Positions 38,554 to 47,867 of a DNA stretch of 64,000 nucleotides are shown piece after piece. The DNA comes from Blastomonas fulva (GTDB lineage Bacteria; Pseudomonadota; Alphaproteobacteria; Sphingomonadales; Sphingomonadaceae): positions 3,634,501-3,698,500 of the forward strand of contig NZ_CP020083.1 in NCBI RefSeq assembly GCF_003431825.1. The letters are read 5' to 3'. A program made the position numbers and the translations under genes. Below the pieces are notes generated by a model. The model was not told where the DNA came from, made no database searches, and saw only the letters and a program-made list of their open reading frames with translations. Each line of letters starts with the position of its first letter. Position 1 is the stretch's first letter.

Positions 38554-38994
38554 CTAGCCCTTCAAGCCATAGGCATGCAACGCCATTTCCGCCTTGATCG
38601 GCAGCACATGGCTGTCGGGAGTGAGCAGGATCTGCGGGATCGCGACCCCCAGGATCACCCGCTGCTCGCAGCGCTCGATCCAGCGCGGCGCTACGCGGTT
38701 GAGCTCGATCAGCAGCGCCACCGGGCATTCCGGTCCCGGCTGCATCGGCATCAGTCCCAGGTTGCGCACCTCGATCTGCCCGGCGATGTTCTGCGCAGGC
38801 GATGCGATCAGCCGGCCGTCATCGCCGCAGCGCAGCGTGACGTGATCATCGCTGATCAGCCGCGCGCCACGATCGATCAGCGCCAGCGCGAGTTCGGACT
38901 TGCCGATCCCCGATTCGCCGCTGATCAGCAGCGCCGCCCCGCCAATGCTGACACAGCTTGCCGGATAGGTGCAGTGCCCTGCTGGCTGCATCAT
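38554..38994 (-). CDS. hprK: HPr kinase/phosphorylase, short kinase-domain form
   Basis: 146 residues from the ATG at 38994. Walker A is SGESGIGKSELALALIDRG (25-43), with VSIGGAALLI before it and LISDDHVTLRC after it. The K3-like end PVALLIELNRVAPRWIE follows. Firmicute HprK is about 310 residues with an N-terminal MurF-like domain; that domain is absent here, the normal alphaproteobacterial form. It phosphorylates the serine of HPr in response to metabolite levels. It follows chvG by 32 bases. Confidence 0.92.
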   Translation of the reverse strand: MMQPAGHCTYPASCVSIGGAALLISGESGIGKSELALALIDRGARLISDDHVTLRCGDDGRLIASPAQNIAGQIEVRNLGLMPMQPGPECPVALLIELNRVAPRWIERCEQRVILGVAIPQILLTPDSHVLPIKAEMALHAYGLKG

Positions 38995-39026
38995 TGTCCT
39001 CCCCCTTGTCCGCCTTACCCCGCGCC

Positions 39027-40637
39027 TTAGGCCGGTGATATCGGCAGTCCCTCCTGGTCGATCCCCGGCAGACGGATCTCGAAACACGCCCCCGTGTTGC
39101 CGTCGTCGCGGTCATCGACACTGATCGCGCCATGATGCCCCTCAATGATCGTGCGCGCAATCGCCAGGCCCAGCCCGCTGTGCTGGCCAAAGGCCTCGCC
39201 TTCCGGGCGAGCGCTGTGAAAACGGCGGAAGATTTCCTCGCGCTCGCTGGGCTCCACGCCGGGGCCTTCGTCGATCACCCTCACCAGCACGCGCGACCGC
39301 TCGGGCCCGCGCACCTGCGTCGCCTCAATCCGCACCAGCCCGCCCGGGGGAGAGAAGGACACCGCATTGTCGAGCAGGTTGGAGATCACGCGCTCGAGCC
39401 TTGTGCCCTCGCCCATCACAACCGCCACCCCGCGCCGGGGCCGCGCGAACACTATCTCGCGCCCATGGTTGAGCCCGCGCGCGCGGCGAAGATCGAGCAG
39501 GTTCTCGATCATCTCGCCCAGATCCACCGGCTCGAACCGGGTGCGGGTAAGCTGCGCATCGACCCGCGAGGCTTCGGATATGTCGGTGATCAGCCGGTCC
39601 AGCCTGCGCACATCGCTGCACGCGATGTCGAACAATTGCGCGCGCAGCCCCTCGTCCTTGACGCTGCCCAGCCCCTCGAGCGCCGATCGCAACGAGGCGA
39701 GCGGGTTCTTGAGCTCGTGGCTGACATCGGCGGCAAAGGCCTCGGTCGCGTCGATTTTCTGCCGGAGCGCCAGGCTCATGTCCGAGAGCGATCGTGCCAG
39801 CAGGCCGATCTCGTCGCCGCGCGAAGGCAGCCGCGGCACAACGACCTCACGCGCCCGGCCGAGCCGCACCCGCACCGCGGCGCTCGCCAGCCGCCGCAGC
39901 GGCTGTACGATCGTGCGCGCCAGGAACAGCGAGAACAGCACCGACACCAAAGCCGTCGCCAGCACGATCAGCGCCAGGTTGAACCGCTCCGCGCGGACGA
40001 TGCGGGTGATGTCGCGTGCGTTGTAGCTGGTGAACAGCACGCCCGAGCCCTGCGGCAGCGCGATCGCGGCGCTGATCATCGGGGTGCGATCGCGCGCATA
40101 GCGCATCCGCGCATGCGCAGCGCCGCTGTCGCGCGCGGCCACGGCTTCAGACCAGTTCTCCAGCCTGTCGGGACGGCGCTCGACATAGGCGTCCACCTTC
40201 TGGGCGTTGACCAGCCCGTCAAACCCTTCATCCAGCAGCCTCGCGGCATGGCGCTGCCAGGGCTCGTCGGCAGGATCGCGCAGGGTGTAGGTCGGTCGGC
40301 CCAGCGCAAAGCTATCCAGCTGCAGCGCCCCCGCCCGGTCGTAAAGCCTGACCCGCGAGGCATAGCGGCTGGCGACCGCCTTCATCATCGCGATGCGGTC
40401 AGGCTGGTCGAGCCGTTCGAGCGCGTGCGCCAGCAGCCAGATGCTCTGCTGCTCCTGCTCCAGCCGTTCCTGGATAATCTGCTCGCGATAGCTGTCGAGA
40501 TACAGCAGCCCGCCGCCAAGCATCGCGACCGCAAAGATATTGACCGCCAGAATCCGCCAGGTCAGCGAGACCCGCCGCGTCCAGCGCAAGCGCAGCGCGG
40601 GCGGGTTACTCGCCTGAGAAACGGTATCCGGCGCCAT
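39027..40637 (-). CDS. chvG: Sensor histidine kinase ChvG
   Basis: 536 residues from the ATG at 40637, which overlaps the end of chvI by 32 bases. Membrane helices at about 25-45 and 230-252 enclose a periplasmic sensor domain. HAMP follows, then the phosphoacceptor [24 protein letters not shown] (about 318-341) and the ATPase boxes ([39 protein letters not shown]). Known ChvG/ExoS kinases respond to acid or envelope stress. Its operon with PTS genes suggests cross-talk to carbon status. Confidence 0.94.
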   Translation of the reverse strand: MAPDTVSQASNPPALRLRWTRRVSLTWRILAVNIFAVAMLGGGLLYLDSYREQIIQERLEQEQQSIWLLAHALERLDQPDRIAMMKAVASRYASRVRLYDRAGALQLDSFALGRPTYTLRDPADEPWQRHAARLLDEGFDGLVNAQKVDAYVERRPDRLENWSEAVAARDSGAAHARMRYARDRTPMISAAIALPQGSGVLFTSYNARDITRIVRAERFNLALIVLATALVSVLFSLFLARTIVQPLRRLASAAVRVRLGRAREVVVPRLPSRGDEIGLLARSLSDMSLALRQKIDATEAFAADVSHELKNPLASLRSALEGLGSVKDEGLRAQLFDIACSDVRRLDRLITDISEASRVDAQLTRTRFEPVDLGEMIENLLDLRRARGLNHGREIVFARPRRGVAVVMGEGTRLERVISNLLDNAVSFSPPGGLVRIEATQVRGPERSRVLVRVIDEGPGVEPSEREEIFRRFHSARPEGEAFGQHSGLGLAIARTIIEGHHGAISVDDRDDGNTGACFEIRLPGIDQEGLPISPA

Positions 40638-41313
40638 ACAATGTATCAATTGCTGAAAATTCGGGATCGACTTCGCGGAACTTGCGCCGCAGCCGCTTGA
40701 TGTGGCTGTCGATGGTGCGGTCATCGACATAGACGTCGTCCTGATAGGCCGCATCCATCAGCTGGTTGCGGCTCTTTACCACCCCAGGCCGCGCCGCCAA
40801 CGCCTCGAGGATCAGGAATTCGGTGACGGTCAGCGTCACCCGCTTGCTATCCCAGCTGACCATGTGCCGCGCGGGATCGATCTCCAGTCGCCCGCGCACG
40901 ATCGGTTCGGCGGCGGGTTCGTCGCTTGCGGCATCGGGGGTGCGCATAAGCTCGGCGCGGCGCAGGATCGCCTTGATCCGCGCGATCAGCAGCCGCTGCG
41001 AGAACGGCTTGGTGATATAGTCGTCCGCGCCCATCGCCAGTCCCAGCGCCTCGTCGAGCTCCTCGTCCTTCGATGTCAGGAAGATCACCGGCACTGCGCT
41101 GTGTTCACGCACCCGGCGCAGCAGTTCCAGCCCGTCCATGCGCGGCATCTTGATGTCGAACAGGCACAGGTCGGGCGGCGTCTCGACGATCGCCTTGAGC
41201 GCCGCTTCGCCATCCGAATACAGCCGCGTGACAAAGCCTTCCGCCTGTAGCGCAATCGATACCGATGTCAGAATGTTGCGGTCGTCGTCGACCAGCGCGA
41301 TCACTGCCGCCAT
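40606..41313 (-). CDS. chvI: Response regulator ChvI (OmpR/PhoB class)
   Basis: 235 residues. The receiver domain has the acidic pair Asp10/Asp11, phosphoacceptor Asp53 ([13 protein letters not shown]) and Lys near 103 (YITKPFSQR). The winged helix DNA-binding domain (about 140-235) ends [30 protein letters not shown] and LYGAGYRF. It is first in the block chvI-chvG-hprK-rapZ-EIIA-HPr and divergent from pckA, 286 bases away. The pckA-chvI arrangement is conserved and fits regulation of gluconeogenesis by this system (inference). Confidence 0.95.
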   Translation of the reverse strand: MAAVIALVDDDRNILTSVSIALQAEGFVTRLYSDGEAALKAIVETPPDLCLFDIKMPRMDGLELLRRVREHSAVPVIFLTSKDEELDEALGLAMGADDYITKPFSQRLLIARIKAILRRAELMRTPDAASDEPAAEPIVRGRLEIDPARHMVSWDSKRVTLTVTEFLILEALAARPGVVKSRNQLMDAAYQDDVYVDDRTIDSHIKRLRRKFREVDPEFSAIDTLYGAGYRFSGE

Positions 41314-41599
41314 GCCAGGGCTGAAACCTCCTCAATGAACCTGCCTGCCGGTCGCATATCGTCGCGTCAGGGACAACTGCTTTATGCACAATGCTGCGCC
41401 GCACCATCGCGAACCGCTCTGACGCGGAATCGCTGACCCATGTTATGACACCGGTAGCAGCTATTGACAGACCGTGTGGCAGTGGTCTTGGACGATTGAA
41501 CATCAGGGATGAAACATGCGAGTCGCCTCCACGAGGTCGAGGCTGGCCAGTGGGCGCAAGTCCAGCCATCGGTGACCGCGACATGGGAGAATACTACCA

Positions 41600-43207
41600 G
41601 TGGCTAACAAATCCAAAGTTTCGCTTGCCGATCAGGGCTTTACCGCAACCGATAACCAGAAATGGAACCTCGGCACCGAAGCGCTGGTCGAAGAAGCCCT
41701 GCGCAATGGCGAAGGTTCGCTCGCCAAGGGCGGAGCGCTGGTCGTCGCGACCGGCAAGCACACTGGCCGCAGCGCCACCGACAAGTTCATCGTCCGGGAT
41801 GCCGAGACCGAAAACTCGGTCTGGTGGGGCAAGACCAACGTAGCGATGACGCCCGAGAATTTCGCCGCGCTGAAGGCCGATTTCCTGGCCGCGCTCGCCG
41901 AGAAGCCCAAGCTGTACGTGCAGGACCTGTTCGGCGGATCGCAGAGCGAGTACCGCGTCAACGTTCGCGTGATCAACGAATTCGCCTGGCACAGCCAGTT
42001 CATCCGCACGCTGCTGGTCCGCCCCACCGCCGACCAGCTCGCTGATTTCGCGCCCGAATACACGATCATCGATCTGCCCAGCTTCCGCGCCGATCCGGCC
42101 AGGCATGGCACGCGCAGCGAAACCGTGATCGCGGTCAACCTCACCGAAAAGCTGATCCTGATCGGCGGCACCGCTTATGCCGGCGAGATGAAGAAGTCGG
42201 TGTTCGGCATCCTCAACTATCTGCTGCCCACCAAGGGCGTGATGCCGATGCACTGCTCGGCCAACATCAGCCCCGAGGGCGAAACCGCCGTGTTCTTCGG
42301 CCTGTCGGGCACCGGCAAGACCACGCTGTCGGCTGACGCCAGCCGTACGCTGATCGGCGATGACGAGCATGGCTGGTCGGACACCGCGGTGTTCAACTTC
42401 GAAGGCGGTTGCTACGCCAAGATGATCAACCTCTCGCCCGAGGCCGAGCCCGAGATCTACGCCACCACCCAGCGTTTCGGCACCGTGCTCGAGAACGTGG
42501 TGATGGATGCGGACACCCGAACGCTCGATTTCGCCGACAACACGCTCGCGGAAAACAGCCGCGGTTCGTACCCGATTGACTTCATCCCCAACACCTCGGC
42601 CGAAAACCTGGGTCCGGTGCCGAAGAACATCATCTTCCTCACCGCCGATGCCTATGGCGTGCTGCCTCCGATCGCGCGGCTGACCGCAGAGCAAGCAATG
42701 TATCACTTCCTTTCGGGCTACACCGCGCGCGTCGCGGGCACCGAAATCGGCGTGACCGAGCCTTCGGCGACGTTCTCGACCTGCTTCGGTGCGCCGTTCA
42801 TGCCGCGCCATCCCTCGGTGTACGGCAACCTGCTCAAGGAGCGCATCGCGAAGGGCAACGTCACCTGCTGGCTGGTCAACACCGGCTGGACCGGCGGCAA
42901 GTACGGCGTGGGCAACCGCATGCCGATCAAGGCAACGCGGGCCCTGCTCAATGCCGCACTCGACGGCAGCCTCAACAGCACCGAATTCCGCAAGGATCCG
43001 AACTTCGGCTTCGAGGTTCCGGTGAGCGTTCCCGGCGTCGACACTGCGATCCTCGATCCGCGCGGCACCTGGGCCGACAAGGCGGACTATGACGCCACCG
43101 CGCAAAAGCTGGTCGGCCAGTTCATCGACAACTTCGCTCAATTCGAAGACCATGTCGATGAAGGCGTTCGCAGCGCCGCTCCTGTCCGGCAGTCCGTCGC
43201 TGCCTGA
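41600..43207 (+). CDS. pckA: Phosphoenolpyruvate carboxykinase (ATP)
   Basis: 535 residues beginning with a GTG at 41600 after GGGAGA. Signature motifs: [10 protein letters not shown] and [28 protein letters not shown] (about 229-262) with the P-loop and metal site, and later [29 protein letters not shown]. It converts oxaloacetate to PEP with ATP, the entry to gluconeogenesis. The divergent 286-base gap (41314-41599) holds TTGACA at 41464 but no convincing -10; I see no gene in it. Confidence 0.97.
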   Translation: MANKSKVSLADQGFTATDNQKWNLGTEALVEEALRNGEGSLAKGGALVVATGKHTGRSATDKFIVRDAETENSVWWGKTNVAMTPENFAALKADFLAALAEKPKLYVQDLFGGSQSEYRVNVRVINEFAWHSQFIRTLLVRPTADQLADFAPEYTIIDLPSFRADPARHGTRSETVIAVNLTEKLILIGGTAYAGEMKKSVFGILNYLLPTKGVMPMHCSANISPEGETAVFFGLSGTGKTTLSADASRTLIGDDEHGWSDTAVFNFEGGCYAKMINLSPEAEPEIYATTQRFGTVLENVVMDADTRTLDFADNTLAENSRGSYPIDFIPNTSAENLGPVPKNIIFLTADAYGVLPPIARLTAEQAMYHFLSGYTARVAGTEIGVTEPSATFSTCFGAPFMPRHPSVYGNLLKERIAKGNVTCWLVNTGWTGGKYGVGNRMPIKATRALLNAALDGSLNSTEFRKDPNFGFEVPVSVPGVDTAILDPRGTWADKADYDATAQKLVGQFIDNFAQFEDHVDEGVRSAAPVRQSVAA

Positions 43208-43210
43208 TCC

Positions 43211-43233
43211 GGCCCGGACAGCATCGGGCCTTT
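43211..43233 (+). terminator. Short terminator after pckA
   Basis: GGCCCG (43211-43216) pairs with CGGGCC (43225-43230) around an 8-base loop, followed by TTT. It begins three bases after the pckA stop. The stem is short and the T-run brief, so read-through into the next gene is likely. Confidence 0.6.
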
Positions 43234-43248
43234 CCAGTCGAAAGCCCG

Positions 43249-43701
43249 ATGATGCCCGCAGCCGAAATCCGATATTTTGAAACGTCGTCAGCCGTTCGCC
43301 TCCTGGGCGAGCGGCTGATTGGCGCTTGCCTGCCGCGCGCCGAATGGACGCACGAGGCGCATGTCGCCGCCTGCCTGTGGCTGATCACCGAGCGCCCAGA
43401 TCTGGATGCGGCGCACGAACTGCCCGGCATCATCCGGCGGCACAACGAAAGCGTCGGGACGCCAAACACCGATGCGCAGGGGTTCCACGCCACGATCACG
43501 CATTGCTATGCGGTCGGGGTCGCCGCGTTCGTGCGGCGCATCCATCCTGCGCTTGCGCTGGTCGACAAGGTCAACGCGCTGCTCGACGCACCCGAAAGCG
43601 CGCGCGACTGGCCGCTGCGTTTCTATTCGCGCGAGCGGCTGTTTTCGGTAGAGGCCCGGCGTGCGGTGATTTTACCAGATGTCGCCCGCCTGCCGGGGTG
43701 A
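43249..43701 (+). CDS. Conserved hypothetical protein
   Basis: 150 residues, cytosolic. Conserved-looking points are EWTHEAHVAACLWLITERPDLDAAHELPGIIRRHNESVG (31-70) with paired histidines, NTDAQGFHATITHCYA (72-87) and DWPLRFYSRERLFSVEARR. The His/Glu/Asn clusters suggest a metal or nucleotide site, but I do not recognise a characterised family. It follows pckA by 41 bases behind a weak terminator. Two ATGs (43249, 43252) are adjacent. Confidence 0.72.
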   Translation: MMPAAEIRYFETSSAVRLLGERLIGACLPRAEWTHEAHVAACLWLITERPDLDAAHELPGIIRRHNESVGTPNTDAQGFHATITHCYAVGVAAFVRRIHPALALVDKVNALLDAPESARDWPLRFYSRERLFSVEARRAVILPDVARLPG

Positions 43702-43784
43702 TTGGCGTGGCGAGCGCGCCGTCGCCATGTTAACTTGCCCCCCGTTCGCCGGAAGAGCCCGGCTGGAGATGGGAGCACGCATCG

Positions 43785-44102
43785 ATGGATTTCCTCAACA
43801 ACATCGTCGGCCAGCTGGGCGGCGTCGACAAGATTGCCGGCCTCGCCAAGCAGGTAGGCCTCAGCGAAGAGCAGGTGCAGTCAGCCATGGCCGCGCTCGG
43901 CAAGGCCGCCCCCCAGCCCGGGGACACCGTCGCATCGGCTGCTGAGTCGACCGGCCTGCCGATGGACAAGCTCAATGACCTGCTCGCGCAGGTCGGCGGC
44001 GAGGATGCGCTGAAAAAAGTCACCGGCTTTCTCGATCGCGACGGCGACGGCAACCCGATGAACGACATCATGGGCTTCGCGAAGAAGTTCACGGGGCAGT
44101 AA
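43785..44102 (+). CDS. Small acidic protein with an EF-hand-like loop
   Basis: 105 residues. The N-terminal part (MDFLNNIVGQLGGVDKIAGLAKQVGLSEEQVQSAMAALG) resembles the helical DUF937/YidB type of protein. Near the end is DRDGDGNPMND (about 84-94), a calcium-loop-like DxDGDG segment. No signal peptide or membrane helix. A GGAG site lies before the ATG. Function unknown; the EF-loop reading is by pattern only. Confidence 0.75.
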   Translation: MDFLNNIVGQLGGVDKIAGLAKQVGLSEEQVQSAMAALGKAAPQPGDTVASAAESTGLPMDKLNDLLAQVGGEDALKKVTGFLDRDGDGNPMNDIMGFAKKFTGQ

Positions 44103-44111
44103 GCCTACCCT

Positions 44112-44197
44112 TAATCCTCCCCGAGCTTGTCTCAGGGAGGGGGACCATCCGCAGGATGGTGGTCCCCCTTCCCCAGCAAGCTGGTGGAGGATTTTAG
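44112..44197. repeat. Palindromic repeat, family D, solo copy
   Basis: Starts AATCCTCCCCGAGCTTGTCT and GGGAGGGGGACC, as in the DUF559 cassette arms, but continues into its own inverted half (GGTCCCCCTT...GGTGGAGGATT), so the whole is one long imperfect palindrome. It lies just after the DUF695/RraB gene (convergent with the EF-hand-like gene), with no nuclease gene attached. Confidence 0.85.
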
Positions 44198-44198
44198 G

Positions 44199-44948
44199 TC
44201 AATTACACTGCGATGGTACGGCAACGCAGCCCCAGCCATCGTAATCACCACCATGATCCTTGGCAGCCCTGAACAGATCAATTGTCAGGTCGTCAATCTC
44301 CGCGGGGCAACCGAAAGTCTTGAACGCTACGGTAGTCGTTCCGTCAGCGTCCTCATTAACCAAGGCTTCACCGACCAACGTGTCTGGCAACGCAGCCATA
44401 AAGCCCTCGACGTCACCACCGGCTTCAAAAACGGCATAATGATCGATCTCGCGCGGCACGGCATGATCGTCTCCATGTATGCGAAGTTGCTCCAGAACGT
44501 CGCGGTTCCCCATACGTTGAAAGTCTTCGGCGGAAGGATACAGGAAGCGCCAGTACACACCCCAATCAGGGTCGGGTTGGGATCCATGCGAAAATTCATA
44601 GCCGGGCCAAGCCGCAACCATATGCTCCGCAACGGCCCCCAATTCGTCACCCTTGCTGTAGAAGAAAAAGTCCCGCCCGCCATCATGGGTGGAACGCCCA
44701 ACATACCTAAGGCTTGGACTTGGATCTACAAACGCCTGCAGGGTGCTCTCAATCTGACTAAGGGTCTCAAATTCCTCGTTGCTTGATAGTCCATCAGGCC
44801 GAGGCATGTTCATCTTCACACTCAAGAAGGACAGCGTGCCGAAGCCTGGAACAGGCGCCGCATCAGCCACACCAATATCAACGCAGTTCGATGCCGGGCT
44901 GCCGTCTACGCGCAGTGCATAGAAATTCCAGTTTTCGGATGACTTCAC
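44199..44948 (-). CDS. DUF695 domain fused to an RraB-like (RNase E inhibitor) domain
   Basis: 249 residues. The first part (ENWNFYALRVDGSPASNCVDIGVAD ... RDFFFYSKGDELGAVAEHMVAAWPGYEF) matches DUF695. The second part (RDVLEQLRIHGDDHAVPREIDHYAVFEAGGDVEGFMAAL ... FKTFGCPAEIDDLTIDL) resembles RraB, which binds and inhibits RNase E in E. coli. It begins with GTG at 44948 overlapping the rmuC stop (GTGA), after AAGGA. So it is coupled to rmuC and shares its LexA box. Inhibition of RNase E here is inference. Confidence 0.82.
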   Translation of the reverse strand: MKSSENWNFYALRVDGSPASNCVDIGVADAAPVPGFGTLSFLSVKMNMPRPDGLSSNEEFETLSQIESTLQAFVDPSPSLRYVGRSTHDGGRDFFFYSKGDELGAVAEHMVAAWPGYEFSHGSQPDPDWGVYWRFLYPSAEDFQRMGNRDVLEQLRIHGDDHAVPREIDHYAVFEAGGDVEGFMAALPDTLVGEALVNEDADGTTTVAFKTFGCPAEIDDLTIDLFRAAKDHGGDYDGWGCVAVPSQCN

Positions 44949-46453
44949 TCCGCCGCGTCCTTCACTCCTTCTCCCGCCTCGATCAGCGTAGCATCGCCAT
45001 AGCGCGGGAGCGCTTCGATCTCGTCGATCGTTTCCAGCTCGCGCTTGCCGGTCTCGATGTTGAGCGCGGCGAACTTGCGGCCAGTGGACAGCACATTGCG
45101 CTCGAAGCTGCCGACGAACTTGTTGTAGTGCCCAACGGCGCTCGACAGGCCTGATCCGACGCGCTTCAAATGCTCGGCGGATACCGCGAGGCGATCGTAC
45201 ATTTCCTTGCCCAGTTCGGCGATCTCACGCGCATTGGCCGCGAGCGCCTCCTGCTGCCAGACGCTCGCCACCGTCCGCGCAATGGCAACAAGATTGGTCG
45301 GCGTCGCGATCAACACCTTCTTGCCGAACGCAAAATCCCAGAGCGTGGAGTCATGCTCCATCGCGGCCGACAGGAAATGCTCGCCCGGAACAAACATGAT
45401 CACATAATCGGGCGCGTCACCGAATTGGGTTTGATAGGCTTTGCCGCCAAGCGCATTGACGTGATTCTTCATCGACTGGAAATGCCGCGCCATTGCGGTG
45501 GACTTGACCAGATCGTCTTCCGCCTCGAACGCGTCTTGGTAATCGTTGAGCGAAACCTTGGCATCGACAATGAGCGTGCGTCCACCCGGAATGCGTATCA
45601 CCGCATCGGGACGCAGCCGCCCGTCCTCGGATTCGACGCTGACTTCCATCATGAAGTCGGTGTGTTGCGACAGCCCGCAGCTTTCGAGAACGTTCTTGAG
45701 CTGCTGTTCGCCCCAGCGACCGCGCGCCTTGGGAGCGTTGCGAAGTGAATTGACCAACCGTGCGGTCTCGTCACGGACCTGCTGCTGGCCAGCTCGCATC
45801 TGATCCATCAAGCCCTTAAGGTCGCCATAAGCCTCACTGCGGGTCGCCTCGATCTTCTGCACCTGCTCCTCATAGGTCTTGAGCCGTTCGCCGACCGGCG
45901 CCAGCAGCGTGCGGATCTTTTCCTCGTTCTTCTCTTCGGACTGCGCAAAGCGTTCGTTCGCGCGGCGCAGGAATGCCTCCTGCGCTTCTCCCAGCAGCTT
46001 GTTGCCGACTTCGCCGAACTGCTGCGAGAGCTGTTCGCGCGCTTCGACCAGCATCCGCACCTGCTTTTCATGGTTGGCGGCATCGGCCTTCATCGTGGCA
46101 AGCTCGCGCGCCGCGGCGGCGTGGTCGGCACGCAGGGTGTCGAGCTTTGCTGCCAGCTCGTCGGCCTGGCGTGCACGCTCGGCAGCGGCGGCGAGCTGGC
46201 CCGAAAGCGCGGCATGGTCGGTGCGCACGGCTTCCAGCCGCAGCGACAGGTCGTCGGCCAGCTTCGCCCGCTCGCTCGCGCCTGCCAGATCGCGGATCGC
46301 GGCGTTGAACCGCTCCTGCAGCTCCTTGAGCGCGCCTTGCGCCTCCTCGCGCTCGGCGCGCGCATCGGCGAGTGGCCTGCCGCCCAGCCACCAGCCAATG
46401 GCGAGCCCGATGATCAGGGCGACAACGATAAGGACGGCGACCACGGGGTCCAT
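44945..46453 (-). CDS. rmuC: DNA recombination protein RmuC
   Basis: 502 residues. An N-terminal membrane helix (VAVLIVVALIIGLAIGWWLGG), a long Ala/Glu/Arg-rich coiled coil (about 30-200) and the RmuC domain (NAPKARGRWGEQQLKNVLESCGL, PGGRTLIVDAKVSLNDYQDAFEAEDD, with PD-(D/E)XK-like residues Asp and Lys in VDAKV). RmuC limits DNA inversions and acts as a putative nuclease at damaged DNA. A LexA-type box lies 28 bases before the start. Cotranscribed with the DUF695/RraB gene. Confidence 0.94.
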   Translation of the reverse strand: MDPVVAVLIVVALIIGLAIGWWLGGRPLADARAEREEAQGALKELQERFNAAIRDLAGASERAKLADDLSLRLEAVRTDHAALSGQLAAAAERARQADELAAKLDTLRADHAAAARELATMKADAANHEKQVRMLVEAREQLSQQFGEVGNKLLGEAQEAFLRRANERFAQSEEKNEEKIRTLLAPVGERLKTYEEQVQKIEATRSEAYGDLKGLMDQMRAGQQQVRDETARLVNSLRNAPKARGRWGEQQLKNVLESCGLSQHTDFMMEVSVESEDGRLRPDAVIRIPGGRTLIVDAKVSLNDYQDAFEAEDDLVKSTAMARHFQSMKNHVNALGGKAYQTQFGDAPDYVIMFVPGEHFLSAAMEHDSTLWDFAFGKKVLIATPTNLVAIARTVASVWQQEALAANAREIAELGKEMYDRLAVSAEHLKRVGSGLSSAVGHYNKFVGSFERNVLSTGRKFAALNIETGKRELETIDEIEALPRYGDATLIEAGEGVKDAAE

Positions 46454-46480
46454 GCTGGTACTTTCCGATCGGGGTATGGA

Positions 46481-46495
46481 GAACGAAAAGCGAAC
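46481..46495. promoter_or_regulatory. LexA (SOS) box upstream of rmuC
   Basis: GAAC-GAAAAGC-GAAC on the plus strand, that is GTTC-N7-GTTC read in the direction of rmuC. This is an exact match to the alphaproteobacterial LexA operator. It lies 28 bases upstream of the rmuC ATG, a normal operator position. Confidence 0.72.
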
Positions 46496-46588
46496 CTAAA
46501 GCGCAGGGGAAGGCTTGGCAATGGGGCAAAGCCATCGCTCTGGGGACAACTGCCGCCGCCTTCGCGGGGGAAGCAACTGGGTAGTATA

Positions 46589-46673
46589 CCCGTCATTCCC
46601 GCGAATGCGGGAATCCCGCTTTGGCGTAACGTACGCGCAGAAGCGGGACCCCCGCATACGCGGGGGTGACGAT
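46589..46673 (-). repeat. 85-base double-hairpin repeat, family B, copy 2
   Basis: Inverted copy of the element at 23230-23314: CATTCCCGCGAATGCGGGAAT and ACCCCCGCATACGCGGGGGT with the spacer TTGGCG. Same length. Loop bases differ between copies while stems are kept (for example CAC versus TAT in the GC-rich hairpin). It lies between rmuC and def, outside coding sequence. Confidence 0.87.
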
Positions 46674-46701
46674 CTGATCTAAGCTGTCAAAGCGTTGGCG
46701 A

Positions 46702-47223
46702 TCAAGCAGCCTTGCGCAGCTTCTCGAGCTTTTTCAGCACCATCTGGCGCTTGAGGCGCGAGAGGTGGTCGATGAAGAGGATGCCTTCGAGGTGGTCCAT
46801 CTCGTGCTGCAGGCAAGTCGCCATCAGCCCGTCCATCGCCTCTTCATGCACCTTGCCGTCCAGATCCTGCCAGCGGGCGCGGATCGTCGAGGGACGCTCG
46901 ACCTCGGCATACTGATCTGGGACCGACAGGCAGCCCTCGTTGTAGAGCGTGTGCTCGTCCGAGGGATCGAGGATTTCGGGGTTGATGAACACCCGCGGGG
47001 TCTTGACCAGCTCGCCGTCTTCGCCCTCGTGCTGCAGATCGATCACCAGCACGCGCTTGGGTACGCCGACCTGGATCGCGGCCAGCCCGATGCCGGGCGC
47101 GTCGTACATCGTTTCGAACATGTCGGCGACGAGCGTGCGCAGGTCTTCGTCGAACGTCTCGACGGGTGTGGAGACGGACTTCAACCGCGGATCGGGCACT
47201 TCAAGAATAGGGAGGATAGCCAT
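46702..47223 (-). CDS. def: Peptide deformylase
   Basis: 173 residues from the ATG at 47223. All three family motifs are present: [10 protein letters not shown] (about 45-54), EGCLSVP (about 96-102) and [11 protein letters not shown] (about 138-148), giving the Cys-His-His metal site and catalytic Glu. It removes the formyl group from nascent proteins and acts before methionine aminopeptidase. Usually fmt follows def; here the next gene downstream is not fmt. Confidence 0.96.
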   Translation of the reverse strand: MAILPILEVPDPRLKSVSTPVETFDEDLRTLVADMFETMYDAPGIGLAAIQVGVPKRVLVIDLQHEGEDGELVKTPRVFINPEILDPSDEHTLYNEGCLSVPDQYAEVERPSTIRARWQDLDGKVHEEAMDGLMATCLQHEMDHLEGILFIDHLSRLKRQMVLKKLEKLRKAA

Positions 47224-47283
47224 GCCGCCCAGATATGACTGCAAAGCTGCCTGGTCAAGCCATGGGCAGAAGGAGAGACGCGG

Positions 47284-47733
47284 TCAGCCGCGCCCGAAGC
47301 TGCGCTGCGCGCCCATTGCGGCGCCCGCGACAGGCGTACGGCGGCCGAAGCTGCGGCGTTCGACCAGCGGGTTGGCCTCCTTTTCAAGCGACGCCAGCGA
47401 CAGGCGGAACACATCGCGCAGCCCTACGATATCCTCGAGCAGCTCGTCGGGTTCCTGCTGGGTTTCGACACAGTGGCGCGCGGTCATCTCGATCTTCTCG
47501 GCCAGCATCGCCAGCTGCTCGGCGCCAAACTGCCATGATTCGCCCTTGAGCGTGTGCGCAGGCAGCACCAGCCTGGCAGCGCTCTTGTCGCGCATCGCGG
47601 CCTCGATCGCGTCGACGGACTTTGTGCCGTCTTCGCGGAAATAGCCCAGAATGCGCACGAAATCGGTTCCCAGCGTGGCACGCGCCTCCGCAAAGGTCGA
47701 CCAGTTGATCAACGGCGCCTCTAGATAGGACAT
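47284..47733 (-). CDS. Orphan HPt (histidine phosphotransfer) domain protein
   Basis: 149 residues from the ATG at 47733. The phosphotransfer motif is LVLPAHTLKGESWQFGAEQLAMLAEKIE with His60 and the following Lys63/Gly64. It is a four-helix HPt domain with a basic tail (VERRSFGRRTPVAGAAMGAQRSFGRG) that could bind nucleic acid or another protein. No hybrid kinase or receiver gene is adjacent, so its partners are elsewhere. ChpT-like proteins are a different, dimeric fold; this is a canonical monomeric HPt. Confidence 0.85.
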   Translation of the reverse strand: MSYLEAPLINWSTFAEARATLGTDFVRILGYFREDGTKSVDAIEAAMRDKSAARLVLPAHTLKGESWQFGAEQLAMLAEKIEMTARHCVETQQEPDELLEDIVGLRDVFRLSLASLEKEANPLVERRSFGRRTPVAGAAMGAQRSFGRG

Positions 47734-47867
47734 GATGCAATCTCCCGTCGTGCCCCAAAGCACTCCGAGAGTAAATTACCCCGACAATGGTAAACGAAGT
47801 CTTGCAACGTCCCAATAACCGCGCGCGGATGCCCGCAATATTTGCACAATAGGCCGCTTGCCCGCAG

